From UBA1206 sp045643125 (lineage in GTDB: Bacteria > Bacillota > Clostridia > Oscillospirales > CAG-382): a stretch of DNA of 6,326 nt. A model generated the notes under the pieces. It had not been told where the DNA came from. It did not search any database and saw only the letters and a list, made by a program, of their open reading frames with translations. The stretch's first letter is position 1, and every line of letters starts with the position of its first letter. The stretch is taken from contig JAZUKE010000118.1 of the NCBI GenBank assembly GCA_045643125.1, forward strand, positions 1-6,326, in the 5' to 3' direction. This document shows positions 1 to 6,229 of the stretch, in pieces. The translations under genes were made by a program, and so were the position numbers.

Positions 1-138
1 ACGGCACTTTTCAGCCATTACATCCGACTTCTTTCAGACTCCACCTCACGATGGACGCCCTTGTCTTCGTCTAACAGTTCCTACTGCCAAGTCTGTAGCG
101 GACTTTCACCGCCAAATGAATATGCGTGCCGAGCACAC
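1..138 (-). mobile_element. Group IIC intron, 5' end (domain I start), truncated by window edge
   Basis: Read on the minus strand from position 138 leftward, the sequence starts GTGTGCTCGGCA, the classic 5' end of bacterial group II introns (GUGYG). It continues with blocks recalled from the group IIC ribozyme (Oceanobacillus iheyensis type): GGTGAAAGTCC, AACTGTTAG, AAGGGCGTCC, and GTGAGGTGGAGTCTGAAAGAAG. These are domain I segments, in the right order. The rest of domain I, the intron-encoded reverse transcriptase/maturase and domains V-VI would lie left of position 1. The insertion point is 6 nt downstream of a terminator hairpin, the known target preference of class C introns. The intron is in the same sense as the lipoprotein operon that ends here. 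No reading frame crosses this stretch. Family assignment is from remembered motifs, not from a covariance-model search. Confidence 0.88.
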
Positions 139-144
139 TAACAG

Positions 145-180
145 AAACAGACTGATATCACCTGAAATATCAGCCTGTTT
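145..180 (-). terminator. Rho-independent terminator hairpin of the lipoprotein operon; intron target
   Basis: On the minus strand, arms at 180-167 and 158-145 form a 14-bp stem with one G-U wobble and an 8-nt loop (159-166). On the plus strand the same position is an A-C mismatch, so the structure favours minus-strand RNA. An A-rich run precedes it and the 3' arm ends in TTT, followed by CTGTTA and then the intron boundary. The normal U-tract therefore looks interrupted or replaced by the intron insertion. It lies about 150 nt downstream of the lipoprotein stop codon. Confidence 0.8.
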
Positions 181-218
181 TTCATTTTCAGCAGGTATTA
201 TCTCTGCATTGTGAATTT

Positions 219-325
219 GTGATGCCGCCCTGACGGGCAAGTGATGCCGTGCTTCGCACATCATTCGGCAAAGCCGAACATCACGCCGTAAGGCACATCA
301 CGTTCCGCGCAAACGGAACACATCG
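219..325. repeat. Array of small hairpins joined by GTGATG / CATCAC linkers
   Basis: Five short palindromes follow one another: GCCC/GGGC (227-238), GTGC/GCAC (249-259), TTCGGC/GCCGAA (264-278), a weak GCC/GGC (285-294) and GTTCCG/CGGAAC (302-319). The links between them are variations of one hexamer: GTGATGCC at 219-226 and again at 241-248, then ATCAT, CATCAC (279-284), CATCAC (296-301) and ACATCG at the end. Since GTGATG is the reverse complement of CATCAC, the left links can pair with the right links, giving a branched fold around the small hairpins. The array sits in the 3' UTR of the minus-strand operon, between the lipoprotein stop codon and the terminator. Similar hairpin strings occur between genes in Clostridia genomes (recollection). 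Function unknown. Confidence 0.7.
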
Positions 326-329
326 TTTT

Positions 330-1898
330 TTACTCTCCGAGGGCTTCAAAAGCGTCAAGCGTTTCCTGCATCGCGCTGTTGAATACTCCCTCTTTGCCCT
401 GGCAGAAGGATTCCACCTGGTTATTGTGCTTGGAGTAAAGCGTATTGTAATACTGGATGCAGTCGTTCCAGTTGAATACGACGGAAATATCCACAAGACG
501 GTTTCTTGAAATAAGGTCAAGCATATCGGGCGACTCGTTGTCGTCGAGACGCTTCATTTTGAGCGTTCTTACATAATATTCCGGCGTGATCTCTTCGTGG
601 TTGAGATAAGCCATCGCCTCAAGGCAGAACGTGACCTGCTTCAGTTCGTCTTTTTCGATGTAGTTGGAAATCCCTATCACGCCGAAGCCGTAAGGATCGA
701 CGGTGGACGCATAATGCTCCTGCTCTTCGTTGTATTTCGGGTACGGAAGTATGCCGTAATGGAAATTGAGGTCTCTCATTTCGGGGCTGCTTGCCTTTTC
801 GATCGCGCCCATCATAAACAGCGCACGCTCGTCATAGAAGCTGTTGTATATCTTTGCGTTGCCGTCTTTGTCGTTCCATTCGTAATACGCTTCGCGGAGC
901 GCGACACGCTGGGTATCGGTCACGATATCGTAGACCTTGAGGAAGGCGTTTACGTTGGCTTCGTCAAGCATAGCGAACTCGGGGATATCGTCGGCATTTT
1001 TCCTGACCTGCGGTTTTCCGCTGCCCATTATCAGCATATAAGTATCGAACGCCACGCCGACAAGTCCCCAGGTATCGTCTTCTCCGTCGGGGTGCATCCT
1101 GTCGTCGCCGCCGTCGTGAGCGACGGCTTTGACCATTTCGTACATTTTGTCAAGCGTCCATTCTCCGTCATAGACAAGATCGTAAGGAGTTTTTGCAAAC
1201 GCGGGATCGGCTTTGTATTTTTCGACCATATCCTTGTTGAAATAGATACATTTGATGTATTCGTCGTCGGTGACGAGCAGGTCTCCGGTGATCATATACT
1301 GTCTGTTGCCGATGGACATATCTTTCTGTGCGACGGGATCCCACCATTCTTCGTTAAGGCTCAGATACGAATCCTCGATGTCGTAGATATCCACGAGATA
1401 TCCGGCAACTGCGGCGGGAGCTATGCGGTATGCGCCGGCGCTGATGACCTGATAGTCGATCGTTCCGCCGAGATAGTCGTCTTCTATCCTCGTGAAGACC
1501 GAAAGTCCGCTCTGGTCGATGTTTACGGCTTCGATCCTGAAACCGTATTCGGCTTCGAGCTTGTAGTTTCTGTTCAGCACGGCGATGTTCACGGCGTCTT
1601 CGTTGAATTCGTCGTTGAAGCCGGGCGCGGTTTTGCCGGTGAACTGCGTGAAGGCGTAGCCGTCACCGTCGCCGCAGGCAAGGACTTTGAGGGTGTAGCC
1701 GTTGACTCCGGCATCGGTCGGGTCAAGGTGCGGTACAAGAGGTTTGTCTTCCGCCGATTCTTCGCCGACCGACGCGGTCTGACTTTCATCACCGACGGGA
1801 GGTTTACTTGCGGGGCTTTCCGTGGTTTCTCCGCACGACGCGAGGACGAGCGTAAGAACCATAATTGCAGTAAGAATAATTGCTGACAGTTTTTTCAT
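330..1898 (-). CDS. Extracellular solute (sugar)-binding lipoprotein of an ABC importer
   Basis: A 522-residue secreted lipoprotein predicted to bind an oligosaccharide outside the cell and deliver it to an ABC permease. Residues 1-21 are a lipoprotein signal peptide (KK, hydrophobic core, lipobox L-A-S-C with Cys22), followed by a Ser/Glu/Pro-rich linker to about residue 55. The mature part has features of family-1-type solute-binding proteins: YFNKDMVEKY (219-228), GEWTLDKMYEMVKAV (245-259), DTWGLVG (275-281) and LPYPKYNEEQ (384-393), a block typical of large Clostridia sugar-binding proteins. The start is supported by AAGGAG (1905-1910) 6 nt upstream. It is the second gene of a minus-strand unit, 69 nt after the GH4 gene. 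No permease or ATPase gene is present, so it must work with components encoded elsewhere. Ligand unknown; the neighbouring glycosidases suggest a glycan. Class is fairly certain, substrate is not. Confidence 0.9.
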   Translation of the reverse strand: MKKLSAIILTAIMVLTLVLASCGETTESPASKPPVGDESQTASVGEESAEDKPLVPHLDPTDAGVNGYTLKVLACGDGDGYAFTQFTGKTAPGFNDEFNEDAVNIAVLNRNYKLEAEYGFRIEAVNIDQSGLSVFTRIEDDYLGGTIDYQVISAGAYRIAPAAVAGYLVDIYDIEDSYLSLNEEWWDPVAQKDMSIGNRQYMITGDLLVTDDEYIKCIYFNKDMVEKYKADPAFAKTPYDLVYDGEWTLDKMYEMVKAVAHDGGDDRMHPDGEDDTWGLVGVAFDTYMLIMGSGKPQVRKNADDIPEFAMLDEANVNAFLKVYDIVTDTQRVALREAYYEWNDKDGNAKIYNSFYDERALFMMGAIEKASSPEMRDLNFHYGILPYPKYNEEQEHYASTVDPYGFGVIGISNYIEKDELKQVTFCLEAMAYLNHEEITPEYYVRTLKMKRLDDNESPDMLDLISRNRLVDISVVFNWNDCIQYYNTLYSKHNNQVESFCQGKEGVFNSAMQETLDAFEALGE

Positions 1899-1918
1899 AA
1901 TGCGCTCCTTCGCTTATG

Positions 1919-1949
1919 GGGAATTGTAAAACACAGTTTTTCAATTTCC
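1919..1949 (-). other. Intercistronic stem-loop between GH4 and lipoprotein genes
   Basis: Arms 1919-1926 and 1942-1949 pair over eight positions, with one C-A mismatch on the minus strand (G-T on the plus strand). After a single T-T/A-A mismatch (1927/1941), an inner 5-bp stem (1928-1932 with 1936-1940) closes a 3-nt loop. No U-tract follows, so it does not look like a full terminator. It lies 19 nt downstream of the GH4 stop and ends about 20 nt before the lipoprotein start. Such hairpins often set relative mRNA stability or partial readthrough between an enzyme gene and a highly expressed binding-protein gene (inference). Confidence 0.5.
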
Positions 1950-1967
1950 GATAATATTTTTATTTGT

Positions 1968-3344
1968 TTATTTGAGATAATCGGTAAGGTATGCCGAGGT
2001 GTTCTTCACCATTTCGTCGAACAGCGCTCTGCCGTCCTTGAGGTCGAGAGTGACGAGCGGATCGCGCATAAATGCGTCAAACGCTTTTTCAAGGTCGCGT
2101 TCAAGCCCGGCTTCGACCACACATTCCTGGATAGCCACCTGCGGGGCGACGAGGGTAAGCACGTTTTCGGGTATGTTGCCCGCGGTCACGGGGCAGACAC
2201 GTCCCGCGGTGAAATGCGCGTTCGTTTCGACTACCGCGTTCATCGGAAGATTGGGTATCTGTCCGCAGTTCGGGAGGTTTACGTTGGTGACGATATCGCC
2301 GAGTCCGATTATCGCCCTCATCTGCAGCGCGCCTTCCTCGCCCGTGGCGTTGAGCTTGAATTCGTAACCTTTCAGATAATTCTCGCTCTTTTGCAGTCTG
2401 TATTTAAGGTCGTCCTTGCGCCATTGTACGGAAGTAAGACCGAAGCCCCAGCTTTCGACCGTTTCGGGATCTTTGAGATACCACTTTCCGGGGCAGAATT
2501 CGGCAAGATGTCTGTCTCCGGCGGCAGCGATCGCGCCGTAGCGCTTGAACAGATCCATTTTTACCATTTCGTGCCCGATGAACGACTTGTTCATCCAGTT
2601 TTCGTCCGCTTTCTTGACGGATTTGTGCGTGGCGCAGAACTCTCTGTACAGCGGGAAAATGTCAACGTCCTTATACTGCGCCTTCGTCAGCCAGGTAAAA
2701 TGGTTGATTCCGACCACGTTGACGCTTATATCCTTGTGGGCGACGTCGCCGTACCCGTATTCCTTGAGTATTTCCGCCAAGAACATCTGGGTGCCGAAGA
2801 CCTCGTGACAGCAGCCGAAGGCTTTGATCTGCGGGAACACCTTATACAGCGTGCGGACGCAGACCGTCATCGGGTTGGTGTAGTTTATCACCCATGCGTT
2901 CGGGCAGTATTTGCGTATGGCGTTTGCGAATTCCTCAAACATCGGTATCGTCCGCAGCGCGCGGATTATGCCGCCGGGACCTACCGTATCGCCTACCGAC
3001 TGGTATATGCCGTATTTTTCGGGAGCGTGTACGTCGGATTCCATTTCGTCAAACGTACCGGGAAGAATGGAAATAATTACGAAATCGGCGTCTTTCAGCG
3101 CTTCTTCCATCGTGTCGGTGGCTTTGTAGGTGAAATTGTCACATTCGGGATGCTGAACGGATATCTGATTGCCGATAAATTCGTTGTTGAGAGCCGCCTG
3201 CTTGTCGATATCGTAAAGATACACTTTTCCGCTCATATCCTTACTCTGTGCAAGGTCAGCCATAAGTCCCCACGCCCACCCGCGCGATCCTCCGCCGAGA
3301 TAGGCGATTTTCATTTCATAAGCTTTGCTTCCGATCACTTTCAT
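1968..3344 (-). CDS. GH4 family glycosidase, probable alpha-glucosidase (NAD+/Mn-dependent)
   Basis: A 458-residue cytoplasmic glycoside hydrolase of family 4, which cleaves glycosides by an NAD+-dependent oxidation-elimination route using a divalent metal. Visible motifs: Rossmann nucleotide-binding start KIAYLGGGSRGW (12-23), GDTVGPGGIIRALRTIP (118-134), NYTNPM (154-159), the metal-binding GCCHEVFG (177-184; Cys179, His180), VVGINHFTW (210-218; Asn214, His215) and GDRHLAEF (276-283; Asp277, likely proton-abstracting region). In GH4 the CHEV variant is associated with alpha-glucosidases such as Thermotoga AglA, CHSV with alpha-galactosidases and CNVP with phospho-glycosidases, so an unphosphorylated alpha-glucoside is the best guess. 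Length is normal and there is no signal peptide. ATG at 3344 is chosen because GGAGA (3351-3355) lies 6 nt upstream. Family members usually start at the second Met (residue 11, ATG at 3314), which has a poorer site. It is first in the operon with the sugar-binding lipoprotein and divergent from the AraC gene. Alpha-galacturonidase specificity is not excluded. Confidence 0.92.
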   Translation of the reverse strand: MKVIGSKAYEMKIAYLGGGSRGWAWGLMADLAQSKDMSGKVYLYDIDKQAALNNEFIGNQISVQHPECDNFTYKATDTMEEALKDADFVIISILPGTFDEMESDVHAPEKYGIYQSVGDTVGPGGIIRALRTIPMFEEFANAIRKYCPNAWVINYTNPMTVCVRTLYKVFPQIKAFGCCHEVFGTQMFLAEILKEYGYGDVAHKDISVNVVGINHFTWLTKAQYKDVDIFPLYREFCATHKSVKKADENWMNKSFIGHEMVKMDLFKRYGAIAAAGDRHLAEFCPGKWYLKDPETVESWGFGLTSVQWRKDDLKYRLQKSENYLKGYEFKLNATGEEGALQMRAIIGLGDIVTNVNLPNCGQIPNLPMNAVVETNAHFTAGRVCPVTAGNIPENVLTLVAPQVAIQECVVEAGLERDLEKAFDAFMRDPLVTLDLKDGRALFDEMVKNTSAYLTDYLK

Positions 3345-3374
3345 ATAAATTCTCCAAAAAAATTGATTTTTCTA

Positions 3375-3402
3375 TTGATTTTTTGTATCTTTTGATTATA
3401 CT
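3375..3402 (+). promoter_or_regulatory. Candidate promoter of the AraC-GH20 unit
   Basis: TTGATT (3375-3380) and TATACT (3397-3402) are separated by 16 bp, a moderate sigma-A match, giving a leader of about 75 nt. TTGATT itself recurs at 3363, 3375 and 3392, so these copies could equally be regulator half-sites. The candidate -10 overlaps the opposing TATAAT elements, so the two divergent promoters would compete or be co-regulated. Confidence 0.35.
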
Positions 3403-3411
3403 GTAATTATA
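3395..3411 (-). promoter_or_regulatory. Tandem TATAAT -10 elements for the GH4-lipoprotein operon
   Basis: The minus strand holds two exact AGTATAAT copies, at 3413-3406 and 3402-3395, 11 bp apart (one helical turn). Each contains a perfect -10 hexamer. Neither has a recognisable TTGACA-like -35 at 16-18 bp, which suggests help from an activator, plausibly the AraC-type protein encoded next door. Starts from these would give leaders of roughly 45-55 nt before the GH4 ATG. Confidence 0.55.
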
Positions 3412-3430
3412 CTAAAAATATTTGTGTATT

Positions 3431-3476
3431 CCTTAATTATATTACGCTATTCAGGAAATATACAATTTTATTAAGG
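3431..3476 (+). promoter_or_regulatory. Nested inverted repeat overlapping the regulator's ribosome binding site
   Basis: CCTTAAT (3431-3437) pairs perfectly with ATTAAGG (3470-3476). Directly inside, TATATT (3438-3443) pairs with AATATA (3457-3462), leaving a 13-nt loop and a 7-nt one-sided bulge (3463-3469). The outer 3' arm contains AAGG (3473-3476), the only Shine-Dalgarno-like sequence before the ATG at 3483. If transcribed, the fold would hide the start site; as DNA it could be an operator. Confidence 0.4.
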
Positions 3477-3482
3477 CATATT

Positions 3483-4304
3483 ATGATAAAGCATTATCAA
3501 TACGAACACGACAACGAATTTTTTTATCAAAAACTGCACCGCACGCGGAGCGTAAATATGGCGCAGTCGCACCTGCATCAGAATTATGAGATATACTATC
3601 TGCTGAGCGGGGAGAGGCAATATTTCATAGGGAACAGCTCATACTGCATAAAGCCGCACGACATCGTCCTTATCCCGAAAGAGGTTCCGCACAAGACCAC
3701 GTCCGCCCTGCGGGCAGAACACGAAAGGATACTTGTGAGCGTGCCGGATTCGTGGCTCACGACGGACGAGAAGAACGTATTTGCCAAAAACTGCATCCAC
3801 ATACCGCAGCCGCTCGCCGAAAACTGCGAAAGCATACTCGGCAGAATAGAGTACGAATACAATCTGAACGACAGATACAGCGAAGAAATGATCGTCGGCG
3901 CCGTTCACGAGCTTATGGTGTTCCTTTCGAGGATAATCGAAAATTCCGCCGACTCGCTGATAGCCGAAACGAACGGCTCGATGGCGGAACGTGCGGCGCA
4001 GTATATATGCGAGCATTACGGCGAGCCGCTCACGCTCGAAGACCTGGCAACGGAGTTTTCGCTTTCGAGAGAGTATTTTTCGTCAAAGTTCAAGCAGACG
4101 ACGGGATTCGGGTTCAGCGAATATCTCAATCAGGTACGGGTGGCAAACGCTTCCCGGATGCTTCGCTCCGGATCGGTGTCGGTGACCGACGTGGCGTACA
4201 GATGCGGATTCAACGACAGCAACTATTTTGCCACGGTGTTCAAGCGCATAAGAGGCGTAAGCCCCAAAAAATATCAGCTTATGCAAAGCAAAAACGAAAA
4301 GTAA
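3483..4304 (+). CDS. AraC-family transcriptional regulator with N-terminal cupin sensor
   Basis: A 273-residue DNA-binding regulator. The N-terminal half is a cupin-type AraC ligand-binding domain (about 25-95): SHLHQNYEIYYLLSGER (29-45), then KPHDIVLIPKEVPHKT (57-72), the usual beta-barrel signature. Residues about 170-266 are the AraC DNA-binding domain with two helix-turn-helix units: LTLEDLATEFSLSREYFSSKF (183-203) and VSVTDVAYRCGFNDSNYFATVF (232-253), ending in the family signature GVSPKKY (258-264). The ligand is presumably a sugar released from the imported glycan (inference). It is transcribed away from the GH4-lipoprotein operon and lies 18 nt ahead of the GH20 gene, so it probably controls both arms and possibly itself. 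Its start has only a weak AAGG (3473-3476), which lies in an inverted repeat, suggesting low or regulated translation. Confidence 0.93.
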   Translation: MIKHYQYEHDNEFFYQKLHRTRSVNMAQSHLHQNYEIYYLLSGERQYFIGNSSYCIKPHDIVLIPKEVPHKTTSALRAEHERILVSVPDSWLTTDEKNVFAKNCIHIPQPLAENCESILGRIEYEYNLNDRYSEEMIVGAVHELMVFLSRIIENSADSLIAETNGSMAERAAQYICEHYGEPLTLEDLATEFSLSREYFSSKFKQTTGFGFSEYLNQVRVANASRMLRSGSVSVTDVAYRCGFNDSNYFATVFKRIRGVSPKKYQLMQSKNEK

Positions 4305-4322
4305 ACAGACAGGAGACACAAA

Positions 4323-6227
4323 ATGTACATCAAACCGTTTTACAGTTCCGCCAAAAGCTCCGATCCCTGCTGCTGCGGCAAAAGCACGCAGATCGTCTTC
4401 CCCGATACGTTATCGGAAGAAAGAAAAGAATACCTTTCTTCTGCGATGCGCGATACCGAGCTGAAAGGCAAAGCGACCGAAGCCGAAAAGGTCATTTTTG
4501 AATTAAGGAAGCCGAACGAAAAAGACGCGGGCGTTTCCGACAGTCTTATCGGATCGAGAAAGGACGAGTACGTCGTCGTATTCGGCAAGGAAACGCGCAT
4601 CATCGCCGAAACGCCCGATGCTCTCGTTTACGGCGCAAACGCTTTCCGCCAGGCGGTCGAGTTCGGCGAAAGCAGCGGAGTCATATATAACCATTCCGAG
4701 TACAAATTCAGAGGCTACCGTACATATCTTCCCGGCAAAACGGGTATGGAGGCTTTCAAAAAAGCGGTCGATCTGATGGCGTACTATCAGTACAACACGA
4801 TGATACTCGAAGTCGGCGGCGCTATGGAGTACAAAAAGCACCCCGAGATCAACAAAGCGTGGCTTGAATCGGTGGAAAAATTCCGCAAGGAATCGGGACT
4901 TACCAAAAAAGTGCAGAATATGTATTCGTGGGCGAAAAACTCCATACACGCCGAAAACGGCGACGGCGAGGTGCTGACGCAGGACACCGTCCGCGAGATA
5001 GTGGCTTACTGCAGGACAAGAGGCATAAAGGTCATACCGGAGGTGCCGACGCTTTCTCATTCGGACTATCTGCTTCTTCCCCACCCCGAATTTGCGGAAC
5101 GCCCCTACGACAGCTATCCCGACGCATACTGTCCCTGCCATCCCGACATATACCCTTACGTTTTCGACGTGCTTGACGAGGTCGCCGACGTTTTCAAGCC
5201 GGAGTATTTCAACATAGGTCACGACGAATGTTACAATATCGCCGTTGATACCTGCCCGAGATGCGCGGGCAAGGTCGCGTCAGACCTTTACACGCAGGAT
5301 ATCGTAAAAATATCCTTCCATCTTGAAAATAAAGGCATAAAGTCGATGATGTGGGGCGACAAGCTGCTGCCCGCGTATATCAACCATATGCCTCAGGGCG
5401 GTTCGGAGCTTTGGTGGCACAACAGGGAAAACGGCGATCCGATAAGGATATCCCCGTATCTTGCGGACTGCGCCTACAAGATACCGCGTCAGATAACGAT
5501 GCTTCATTGGTATTGGGCGCACGACGAAAGATATGACGACCGCTACACCGACAACGGCTTCGATATGGTGTTCGGCAATTCGTCGCTTGCCGATACAGAG
5601 CATTGGGACAGACGCAAAAATCACTGTATCGGCGCGATCGCCTCAAACTGGGGCTCGTTCGGTGCGAAATATATGCAGCGAAATCTGCAGAATTTTGACC
5701 TCATCTACAATTCGCGCGCACTCAGCGGTCACGACTACACCGACAGCGGCGACGAAAGATCAAGAATGATAGACGACTGTATGGACGAATGTTACCGTCA
5801 AGCCCACAGATTTTCGGAAAAAGACGTCATTACCGTAACTCATACGACCTCCCATAACATTCCGTACGTCTGCTTCTACGTCGGAATATATATGGACGAC
5901 GAAAAGTATCTGCTCGGCAATTATGAACTGACTTTCGACGACGGCTTCGTCGCATCTCTCCCCGTAAGGTACGGCGAAAACATTTCAAACTGCTCGACCG
6001 AAAACAGAACTACACGCGTCGTCGGCGACGACTATTCGGACAAGAAAGCCAAGTACCGCGCTTCGAGCGCATACAGAGAAGTGAACGGCAGCGCGGTCCC
6101 TTTCCTGAAAGACGGAACGATCTATTACAAGACCGCATACGAAAATCCTCACAAAGGACATAAGATAGTCAAATGGGAATATAAAAAGCTCATTGATGCC
6201 GACGTCGTAACGCTTGAATTGAAATAG
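4323..6227 (+). CDS. GH20-type glycoside hydrolase (beta-N-acetylhexosaminidase-like)
   Basis: A 634-residue enzyme, predicted to remove terminal beta-linked N-acetylhexosamine from glycans. Residues about 20-120 resemble the GH20 N-terminal alpha/beta domain (YVVVFGKETRIIAETPDALVYGANAFRQ region, 83-110). The TIM barrel (about 128-460) starts with FRGYRTYLPG (129-138), has the strand RTRGIKVIPEVPTLSHSDYL (231-250), and carries the catalytic Asp-Glu pair D301-E302 in FNIGHDEC (296-303), the counterpart of the GH20 GGDE motif. In this family substrate-assisted catalysis uses that pair. Residues about 500-634 form a beta-rich C-terminal module. There is no signal peptide, so it acts in the cytoplasm. 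AGGAG (4311-4315) lies 7 nt before the ATG, and the AraC stop is 18 nt upstream, so the two are co-transcribed. Oddities: GHDE instead of GGDE, a cysteine cluster near the active site (C270, C272, C303, C311, C314), and a CCC run at 16-18. Exact substrate uncertain. Confidence 0.85.
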   Translation: MYIKPFYSSAKSSDPCCCGKSTQIVFPDTLSEERKEYLSSAMRDTELKGKATEAEKVIFELRKPNEKDAGVSDSLIGSRKDEYVVVFGKETRIIAETPDALVYGANAFRQAVEFGESSGVIYNHSEYKFRGYRTYLPGKTGMEAFKKAVDLMAYYQYNTMILEVGGAMEYKKHPEINKAWLESVEKFRKESGLTKKVQNMYSWAKNSIHAENGDGEVLTQDTVREIVAYCRTRGIKVIPEVPTLSHSDYLLLPHPEFAERPYDSYPDAYCPCHPDIYPYVFDVLDEVADVFKPEYFNIGHDECYNIAVDTCPRCAGKVASDLYTQDIVKISFHLENKGIKSMMWGDKLLPAYINHMPQGGSELWWHNRENGDPIRISPYLADCAYKIPRQITMLHWYWAHDERYDDRYTDNGFDMVFGNSSLADTEHWDRRKNHCIGAIASNWGSFGAKYMQRNLQNFDLIYNSRALSGHDYTDSGDERSRMIDDCMDECYRQAHRFSEKDVITVTHTTSHNIPYVCFYVGIYMDDEKYLLGNYELTFDDGFVASLPVRYGENISNCSTENRTTRVVGDDYSDKKAKYRASSAYREVNGSAVPFLKDGTIYYKTAYENPHKGHKIVKWEYKKLIDADVVTLELK

Positions 6228-6229
6228 AA

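Noticed and set aside
219..325. CRISPR array for the repeated GTGATG/CATCAC pattern
   Set aside because: The repeated unit is only 6-8 nt, it flips orientation across the array, and the segments between are palindromes rather than unique spacers of constant length.
249..509. An 86-codon plus-strand frame running from the hairpin array into the lipoprotein gene
   Set aside because: Its first part is palindromic repeat sequence and the rest is antisense to the lipoprotein C-terminus. There is no ribosome binding site.
597..1886. A 429-codon open frame on the plus strand, antisense to the lipoprotein gene
   Set aside because: The opposite strand encodes a clear lipoprotein with signal peptide, lipobox and family motifs. 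The plus-strand translation is Val/Phe-rich with no recognisable domain and no good ribosome binding site, typical of an antisense shadow.
2214..3395. A 393-codon open frame on the plus strand, antisense to the GH4 gene
   Set aside because: GH4 motifs on the minus strand are complete and in order, and this frame also runs into the AT-rich divergent promoter region. It is a shadow of GH4 codon bias.
3752..4501. A 249-codon plus-strand frame overlapping the AraC gene and the start of GH20
   Set aside because: It is a +1-type shadow rich in Arg and Gln, crossing a gene boundary that is well supported by the AraC stop and the GH20 ribosome binding site.
4503..5222. A 239-codon open frame on the minus strand inside the GH20 gene
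   Set aside because: It has no family motif or ribosome binding site and mirrors the GH20 coding frame, which carries the catalytic DE pair.
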